This document shows, in pieces, positions 25,777-30,873 of a stretch of DNA of 30,873 bases. The notes beneath the pieces were generated by a model. It worked only from the letters and a program-made list of their open reading frames with translations, was not told where the DNA came from and searched no databases. The number at the start of each line of letters is the position of its first letter. Within the stretch, counting starts at the first letter, position 1. The stretch is taken from assembly GCA_964513565.1 (NCBI GenBank), contig CAZENE010000039.1:1-30873 (forward strand), written 5' to 3'. Source of the DNA: Delta-02 sp964513565 (GTDB lineage: Bacteria; Desulfobacterota; Syntrophorhabdia; Syntrophorhabdales; Syntrophorhabdaceae). The position numbers and the translations under genes were made by a program.

Positions 25777-26937
25777 TCAGGTATGTTCCAACTCGACTGC
25801 TTCCTGCATTGTGAGGATCCGGCGCTCATGCAGGTCTTTCAAGACCTCTTTGAACGTGATGCTCCCCTCCGATTTAAACTGGTTGCCCTCGAGGGCGGTC
25901 TTTATCCCCTGAAAGTCGCCTTTTGCGATGAGGTTGCGGATAACGCTGTTGATGATGAGGATCTCAGGGATCAGTATGTATCCCTGTTCCTGTTTATAGA
26001 TGAGCTTCTGGGAAACAACCGCAAGGAGGCTCTGGGATATCTGGTGCCGCCATGCGCCGTTATTCTCGCCTCCCCACCTGTCGAGGAATTTAATGGTATT
26101 GATGACCGAGTCGGTGTGGATCGTTGATACGACGAGATACCCTCGCATGGATATGTTCATGAGAGCATGGATTTCTTCCTGTGTCTTGACCTCTCCCACC
26201 ACAACCGCGATCAGGTTGTTGAGAAGACTCGACATCAGACCGTCCAGGAGCGTCTGGTAATGCGTCGGCACTTCATACTGCCGGACAAAGGCGCGCTGGT
26301 TCATCATCAGGTATTCGACCGGGTTCTCGTACGTATAGATGGTCCCTTCCACTTTTTTGCACAGGTCGTCTATCTCTGACGCAATGAGAGTCGTTTTGCC
26401 CGACCCGGTGATGCCCGTGTGCAGTATGAGCCCCTTGGGAGGCCTCATGTCAAAGTTCAAAAGCTTCCTGATGGGGGCCATATACCCGAACCTGTCGAGA
26501 TCGGTCATCGAGGGTATGGTGTACGGGAGAACCCTCGCCCCGAAACCGAGTCCCTGGTAATCATAATCAAGACACACGCGGAACCGCCCGTAGCCTTGAA
26601 TGGTAAAAGCGAACAGTATCCGTCCGTTGAAGGTTTCTTTGAGAATCCTCTGCCGGACCTCTTTCGGCGCGGCGTGCTCGAGGAGCCTCAAAATGTCCTG
26701 CCTGGAGGGGCGGTACAAAGGAATCAACGGAAAACTGCGTTTCAGGACTCCGATCCGAACGGGCGCCCTCTCCCGGACGAAGATGTCGGTCGCGCTATGT
26801 TCTTTGACGGCATCGAGCGTCCTGATAAACCAGGGACTTGCGAGCTCCATGGCGGGTATCCCCTGATAGAGCGTATCGCCTTTTCCATCCTCGATGGCGA
26901 TGATCACGTCCTCTCTTTTTGTGTTTCGACCTTCCAC
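25777..26937 (-). CDS. PilT/DotB-type secretion ATPase
   Basis: A 386-residue hexameric ATPase of the PilT branch. Walker A is GITGSGKTT (175-183), the Asp-box region is YTYENPVEYL (201-210), the Walker B region NNLIAVVVGEVK (240-251) lacks the usual Asp-Pro-Asp, the His box is STIHTDS (271-277), and VIRNLI (332-337) corresponds to the PilT AIRNLI motif. It is either a pilus-retraction motor or the DotB/TraJ-type ATPase of IncI/Dot systems; the VirB6-like neighbour favours the latter. It starts at GTG 26937 with a strong GGGAGGGG upstream. Confidence 0.85.
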   Translation of the reverse strand: MEGRNTKREDVIIAIEDGKGDTLYQGIPAMELASPWFIRTLDAVKEHSATDIFVRERAPVRIGVLKRSFPLIPLYRPSRQDILRLLEHAAPKEVRQRILKETFNGRILFAFTIQGYGRFRVCLDYDYQGLGFGARVLPYTIPSMTDLDRFGYMAPIRKLLNFDMRPPKGLILHTGITGSGKTTLIASEIDDLCKKVEGTIYTYENPVEYLMMNQRAFVRQYEVPTHYQTLLDGLMSSLLNNLIAVVVGEVKTQEEIHALMNISMRGYLVVSTIHTDSVINTIKFLDRWGGENNGAWRHQISQSLLAVVSQKLIYKQEQGYILIPEILIINSVIRNLIAKGDFQGIKTALEGNQFKSEGSITFKEVLKDLHERRILTMQEAVELEHT

Positions 26938-26949
26938 TTGTTCCCCTCC

Positions 26950-27981
26950 CTAGTATTGTCCCGAAACCCGGTCCATGAATGTCATGATCACCATATAGAT
27001 CGGGGACATGATCACGATGATCTGTGCGGCCACGAGCACTGTCGCCGCCACGGACACGGCACTCCCGAGACCGGCGAGCTTATCCATGGCCGCCTGCAGG
27101 AGATTTGTCCCGGCCGCCGTAAACCCCTCGCTCATCGAGCCCGACTCCAGCTTGACCTTGATCACAAGATAATTTTCCACGGACATGTACTCCTCGATCT
27201 CGTCAAAGATCTCGGCGACATTTCGTGTGAGAGATTCGGTCGACATCATTTCCATAATCTCCCGCCATTTTCCCTTTACGACCGTTCCCGCCATGGCAAA
27301 GGCCTGCGAAGGGGACAAACCGGACACTATTGCCAGTCCTGTTGTCCGGAAAGCCTGTCCGAGCGCCAGGGAGTTGTATATCGCCGATATGCCGGGGACC
27401 CTGTCGACGTTTTTTGCAGCCCAATACCCGGCGCCGGCAAGCAGCGCCGCCCACCCTGCAAACAGCGCGGTCTTCCAGGTAACGATGAACATTCCCATCT
27501 GATAGGCAAAGGTCCTGTCGACCCCCGGAAATTTCAGGGAAGCCATGATTTTCTCAAGCATGAATGACATTCCATACCCGATCAGAACCGACACGGCGGC
27601 GACGATTATGGGATAGGTGATCGATTTTTTAACGGCCCTCTTTACTTCGTACATCTGGTTTTCGATATCGATGATCTCTTTTATGATCTCCCGGAGATTG
27701 CCGGTCTTTTGCCCTATGGTCAGAAGCTCCGTGTATTTTTCCATGAGGCCGACTTCCGCAAGGGCCTCCGAGAAGGTCCGGCCGCCCCTGCTTACAAGGT
27801 CCGATGCCATATGGAGCTTTTCCGCCATTGCCGCATCACGGATCTTGTCCGCAATACTCGCCATCGCATCCTGGACAGATATGCCCGCCGACAACAGGGA
27901 GTGGACGCTCCTCAGCACGTCTATTTCCCGCAGGCCGCCCGATGCGCAGGCCCTCAATCTTGCTTTCAGTTCATCCAGCAT
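26950..27981 (-). CDS. GspF/PilC-type inner-membrane platform protein
   Basis: A 343-residue member of the T2SSF family, which forms the rotor-like membrane platform under the pilus ATPase. It has two repeats: a cytoplasmic helical unit (SLLSAGISVQDAMASIADK, FSEALAEVGLMEKYTELLTIG, TGNLREI) with a TM pair near 125-155, then a second unit after residue 215 (TGLAIVSGLSPSQAFAMAG) with a final TM near 310-335. It is shorter than GspF (about 400) and close to PilR of IncI thin pili. Start and stop overlap by one base with the ATPase gene (ATGTAATG), showing coupling. Confidence 0.85.
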   Translation of the reverse strand: MLDELKARLRACASGGLREIDVLRSVHSLLSAGISVQDAMASIADKIRDAAMAEKLHMASDLVSRGGRTFSEALAEVGLMEKYTELLTIGQKTGNLREIIKEIIDIENQMYEVKRAVKKSITYPIIVAAVSVLIGYGMSFMLEKIMASLKFPGVDRTFAYQMGMFIVTWKTALFAGWAALLAGAGYWAAKNVDRVPGISAIYNSLALGQAFRTTGLAIVSGLSPSQAFAMAGTVVKGKWREIMEMMSTESLTRNVAEIFDEIEEYMSVENYLVIKVKLESGSMSEGFTAAGTNLLQAAMDKLAGLGSAVSVAATVLVAAQIIVIMSPIYMVIMTFMDRVSGQY

Positions 27982-29744
27982 TACATGAGGCTCCTGAGTA
28001 CCTCGAAGCCCACCTCGCCTGCCTCTATCTTGTTCACCGCATCGGTAAGAATGTTCATGGACGGGTCGAGGATCTCCTCCATGGCAAACGATGACAGCTT
28101 CCCTGATTCGAAATCCCGCGGGTTGAAGTTGTAGACTTCGCCGATGACGGTCCGGCCGGAATAACCCGTCAGGACCTCAGACCCCACTCGCATATGGCAC
28201 GAACATCCCGGCTGGTAACCCGGCTCGTAGATAATCTTGCCCCTCAGGCGTTCGACCTGGTCGAGATTCGGGAACCTCAAGTTTCTGACCCATTCCGGGA
28301 TTTCATTGAGGACATACGGCTGTTTGCATTTGGGGCACAACTTTTTGGCGAGGACCTGGTTTACGCCGAGAAGCAGATTGTCGGCGATGGTGTCGACGCT
28401 GACGCCGTAGTCTTCGACAAGCGCCTGGGGGATCATTGTGGCCCTGGCCACGTGGAGCGTTGCAAGAACAAGATGGCCTGTCTTTGACAGGTGCATCGCG
28501 GTCTGAACGGTCTGCGCGTCGCGAAGCTCGCCGATGAAGATTATGTCCGGATCGTGGCGTTTGCACTGCCGCGCGAGCTCGACGAATCCTACCGGCTCCC
28601 GTTTATTCCCTGCCGAATCCTCTTCGTATTCAAAGATCTGGAACTGCCGGCCATTGGGGAGAAGATATTCGATCGGGTCCTCGATGGTCTGTATGTGTTT
28701 CGTGTTGGGCAGGCTCGCAAGGAGAGTGTTCACCGTCTTGCTTTTTCCGGTCCCCGTTGCCCCGGTAACCAGTATGATCCCGCGCGTCCTGGAGATCGCC
28801 GTCTCCAGCTTTTCAACATGATCCGGGTAAAAACCGAGGTGCTTTATGGTATTTGAGGATATGTCCGACTTCGCCAGGACCCTCAGGACGATGTCAGCGT
28901 TGGTCATGTCCGGCTTCCACATGACGGAAACCCTCAGGTCGACGTCATAATGCCAGCCCACATCCTCTTTGGGGATTATGATCTTCCCGTCGAGGGGTCT
29001 GCGCACCTCGTCAACTTTCAGGGAGGGCGTATGCTCCTTCGCCTGATTGATAATGACCGTGAGCAGACTCTTGCCCTGCTGGAGCGAATATGTTTCCGCA
29101 TCCACAAGCTCGCCCAGTATCCTGTAACGAAGCTTGTAGATATCCTTTTCCACGACCGGATAAAGGTGTACGTCGGTAATCCCTAACTGTATTGCTTTTT
29201 TGGTGATGTCACTCAATATCTGCATGACATCCTTACTGAAATCTTTCTTTTCGGCCTGGGCTGCATTATCGAATGACGAATAATCGCTTACCCGGGTAAA
29301 GAGGTCTTTGGTTATGAGATAGACGCTGTCACGTTCCCCTATCTTGTTCAGGGCGCTTTTTATGGCTATCGGATGCCAGAAGTAAAGACTCCGGGCATTT
29401 TCTGCGGGGCTGTCGTCACAGGAGGATATGATGACCCTCTGTGATTCGATGGCGAGTATCCTGCCTTCGATTGCGGTGGCCTCCGGGATGTTTATGTGCG
29501 ATGTGAAGACCGCAAGGAGGTCCTGCCAGGTCATGAGGCCTTCGATCTCGCATATCAGCTCGTAGGTGTTTTTGCCTGACCGTTTGGCGCGCTGTTCTAT
29601 GTCCGACCATTGACCGCCATAGCGTTTCTCCTTTATGAGATAGTCGGCAATCCAGCCAAGAACGGTATCCGCCTCCATCCTTTCGAGACTCTGAATCTCC
29701 AGACGTCCGTCAGGTCCATCGACTCTTGCAGTGGCCTCATACAT
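27981..29744 (-). CDS. PilB/GspE-type pilus assembly ATPase
   Basis: A 587-residue ATPase of the GspE/PilB family that powers pilus extension. The N-terminal 170 residues correspond to the MshEN-like region. The catalytic core has Walker A GATGTGKSKT (328-337), Asp box IQTIEDPIEY, Walker B DPDIIFIGELRD (398-409) and His box LATLHVARATMIP. A zinc-type cysteine set is present as C470-x2-C473 and C514-S-C516, the second pair being CxC rather than CxxC. It is equivalent to PilQ of IncI plasmids. The gene follows the PilP-like gene by 14 bases, with AGGAAGGG upstream of ATG 29744. Confidence 0.92.
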   Translation of the reverse strand: MYEATARVDGPDGRLEIQSLERMEADTVLGWIADYLIKEKRYGGQWSDIEQRAKRSGKNTYELICEIEGLMTWQDLLAVFTSHINIPEATAIEGRILAIESQRVIISSCDDSPAENARSLYFWHPIAIKSALNKIGERDSVYLITKDLFTRVSDYSSFDNAAQAEKKDFSKDVMQILSDITKKAIQLGITDVHLYPVVEKDIYKLRYRILGELVDAETYSLQQGKSLLTVIINQAKEHTPSLKVDEVRRPLDGKIIIPKEDVGWHYDVDLRVSVMWKPDMTNADIVLRVLAKSDISSNTIKHLGFYPDHVEKLETAISRTRGIILVTGATGTGKSKTVNTLLASLPNTKHIQTIEDPIEYLLPNGRQFQIFEYEEDSAGNKREPVGFVELARQCKRHDPDIIFIGELRDAQTVQTAMHLSKTGHLVLATLHVARATMIPQALVEDYGVSVDTIADNLLLGVNQVLAKKLCPKCKQPYVLNEIPEWVRNLRFPNLDQVERLRGKIIYEPGYQPGCSCHMRVGSEVLTGYSGRTVIGEVYNFNPRDFESGKLSSFAMEEILDPSMNILTDAVNKIEAGEVGFEVLRSLM

Positions 29745-29758
29745 TTTCCGTTCCCTTC

Positions 29759-30820
29759 CTAATCCGATGCGACCTGCAGTATTCTTCCGCTCTTTAGCTT
29801 TACGCCGTCAGGGGTGATATCGATGATCCTCTCGCCGTTGAGCATCCCGCCTACCCGTACTTCCCCTCTTGAGGTAACGGCTACTTTTTTATCCCCCGAG
29901 ACCATCACGCCGTATAAGGATATTTTGCCCGGGTACGTAACGGATGATGTTATGGCGTCTACATCCAACGTTCCCGGGGCAATGCCCGGCGCCACGGGCT
30001 TGCCGTCACCGCCGATAAGTTCCCTGATGTCGACTTTATCCGAAACCCCTGGGGTAGCGCCCGGGCTCCTGTTTTTAGAGTTTTTTGCCGCCATCTTATC
30101 GGCATACTTCTTCTCGAAGCGGCTCCGGAATGGAGCTTCGTCGCTGAGGGCCAGCCTGATCGGCACGGGCAGTTTCCCGTTGACGGGTACAGGGGAAGCG
30201 GCCGCAGGGACGTTTTCGTTCTGATTGGAAGGAAGGCGGTTCGGCGTCGTCGCCGGGATACCGGGGGGAACACCCGTCACCGCTAAGTGCGATTTCCCCG
30301 TTTCCCTCTCAATCCTTCCCGGTGTCACTGACCCGACGACCGTTTTGTCGTTTTCTCTATTCTGTGCCGGAGACGGAACGGGTTTTATGCCGTCAGACGA
30401 GGAGGGCGGAACTGCCCGGGTCTTTGCCGTGATATGGTCGTCTGTAGATGCCGGATCCGAGGGTATGCCGGTTTCATGTGCGGCTCCAGACGGCCTGTCG
30501 GCCCCGAACCTTATCCCTCCCACCCCTTCTGCGGGGTCTGCCTTCCATCCCGAGGCCCTTGATTGCCTTGTGAACTTCACGTTCATGCCGTCCCGGAACT
30601 CCATAAACGCATATGATCCGGTACCGCCAAAGATAATGACCACAGCGAGGACCATGGCAAGAGACGACAGAGCTCTTTTTCTTTTCCCCGGCGCGTTTGG
30701 CGCGTCGAGGACCGTCTCGCGCCCGTTGTCATCCGCCGGAGCCGCAATAATGGTCCGTTCCGGCGCGCCCGGTGATGCCGCACAGTCGGCCGCAGTAAAG
30801 ACTTTCCGGTCATGAGACAT
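29759..30820 (-). CDS. PilP-like pilus assembly protein (5' end uncertain)
   Basis: A protein of at least 353 residues. A short cytoplasmic tail precedes one membrane helix (about 50-72), then a long Pro/Ser/Thr-rich spacer, then a C-terminal domain (about 260-353) with the beta-rich pattern GKISLYGVMVSGDKKVAVT and GERIIDITPDGVKL seen in PilP/GspC-type proteins that dock to the secretin. That fits PilP of the IncI thin pilus. The ATG at 30820 lacks a good ribosome binding site, and the frame stays open to the window edge, so the true start may lie outside and the gene may be partial. PilN/PilO-like genes are expected beyond the right edge. Confidence 0.72.
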   Translation of the reverse strand: MSHDRKVFTAADCAASPGAPERTIIAAPADDNGRETVLDAPNAPGKRKRALSSLAMVLAVVIIFGGTGSYAFMEFRDGMNVKFTRQSRASGWKADPAEGVGGIRFGADRPSGAAHETGIPSDPASTDDHITAKTRAVPPSSSDGIKPVPSPAQNRENDKTVVGSVTPGRIERETGKSHLAVTGVPPGIPATTPNRLPSNQNENVPAAASPVPVNGKLPVPIRLALSDEAPFRSRFEKKYADKMAAKNSKNRSPGATPGVSDKVDIRELIGGDGKPVAPGIAPGTLDVDAITSSVTYPGKISLYGVMVSGDKKVAVTSRGEVRVGGMLNGERIIDITPDGVKLKSGRILQVASD

Positions 30821-30873
30821 CGCATCCGGGGGGCCATCGACGGGATCCGGGTGAGAATGAGTCTTCAGCTTCT

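Noticed and set aside
26419..27567. A 382-codon plus-strand open frame opposite the PilT-type and GspF-type genes
   Set aside because: It is antisense to two genes with clear motifs; its His/Arg/Pro/Gly-rich composition is typical of the complement of GC-rich coding DNA.

Overview
The window reads as Gram-negative bacterial DNA, either a mobile element or its boundary with the chromosome. A Desulfobacterota/deltaproteobacterial host would fit the gene types, but that is a guess; nothing in the sequence fixes the taxon. No rRNA, tRNA, transposase or CRISPR array was seen.

Region 1 (about 0.3-20.0 kb, all minus strand) is one long surface-polysaccharide operon. It is transcribed from gmd (19954) leftwards to a WcaJ-type initiating transferase (308), with most genes overlapping or only a few bases apart. 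It encodes GDP-fucose synthesis (Gmd, Fcl), UDP-ManNAc synthesis (WecB), a complete route from phosphoenolpyruvate to 2-hydroxyethylphosphonate (PEP mutase fused to a TagD-like cytidylyltransferase, phosphonopyruvate decarboxylase, phosphonoacetaldehyde reductase), a Wzx-type flippase, a Wzy-type polymerase, a TagB/TagF-like transferase, a CDP-alcohol phosphotransferase, three glycosyltransferases, two methyltransferases, a VpsJ-like alpha/alpha-toroid protein and the WcaJ primer enzyme. The best reading is a Wzx/Wzy-dependent, fucose- and ManNAc-containing glycan carrying a phosphonate substituent. The phosphonate would be activated by the cytidylyltransferase domain and attached by the TagB-like or CDP-alcohol enzyme; the attachment step is inference.

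Region 2 (about 20.0-22.2 kb) is a regulatory and accessory junction. It holds a ribbon-helix-helix DNA-binding protein (minus strand), two copies of the ops element GGCGGTAG (the RfaH recruitment site) oriented into the RHH gene and into gmd, repeated AGTCCATWAA motifs, two candidate plus-strand promoters, and a coupled plus-strand pair: an unrecognised 139-residue protein and a DUF6933-like protein.

Region 3 (about 22.2-30.8 kb, minus strand) is a tight operon of type IV pilus and conjugation genes. In transcription order they are PilP-like, PilB/GspE-type ATPase, GspF/PilC-type membrane protein, PilT/DotB-type ATPase, a prepilin, an unknown membrane-anchored protein, a large cysteine-rich PilV-like minor prepilin, and a polytopic VirB6/TrbL-like protein. 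The order resembles the thin-pilus operon of IncI plasmids such as R64, so this part probably belongs to a conjugative plasmid or ICE. The operon continues past the right edge. Base composition rises visibly from the AT-rich sugar/phosphonate block, through gmd-fcl, to the GC-rich pilus block, so the segments probably have different histories.
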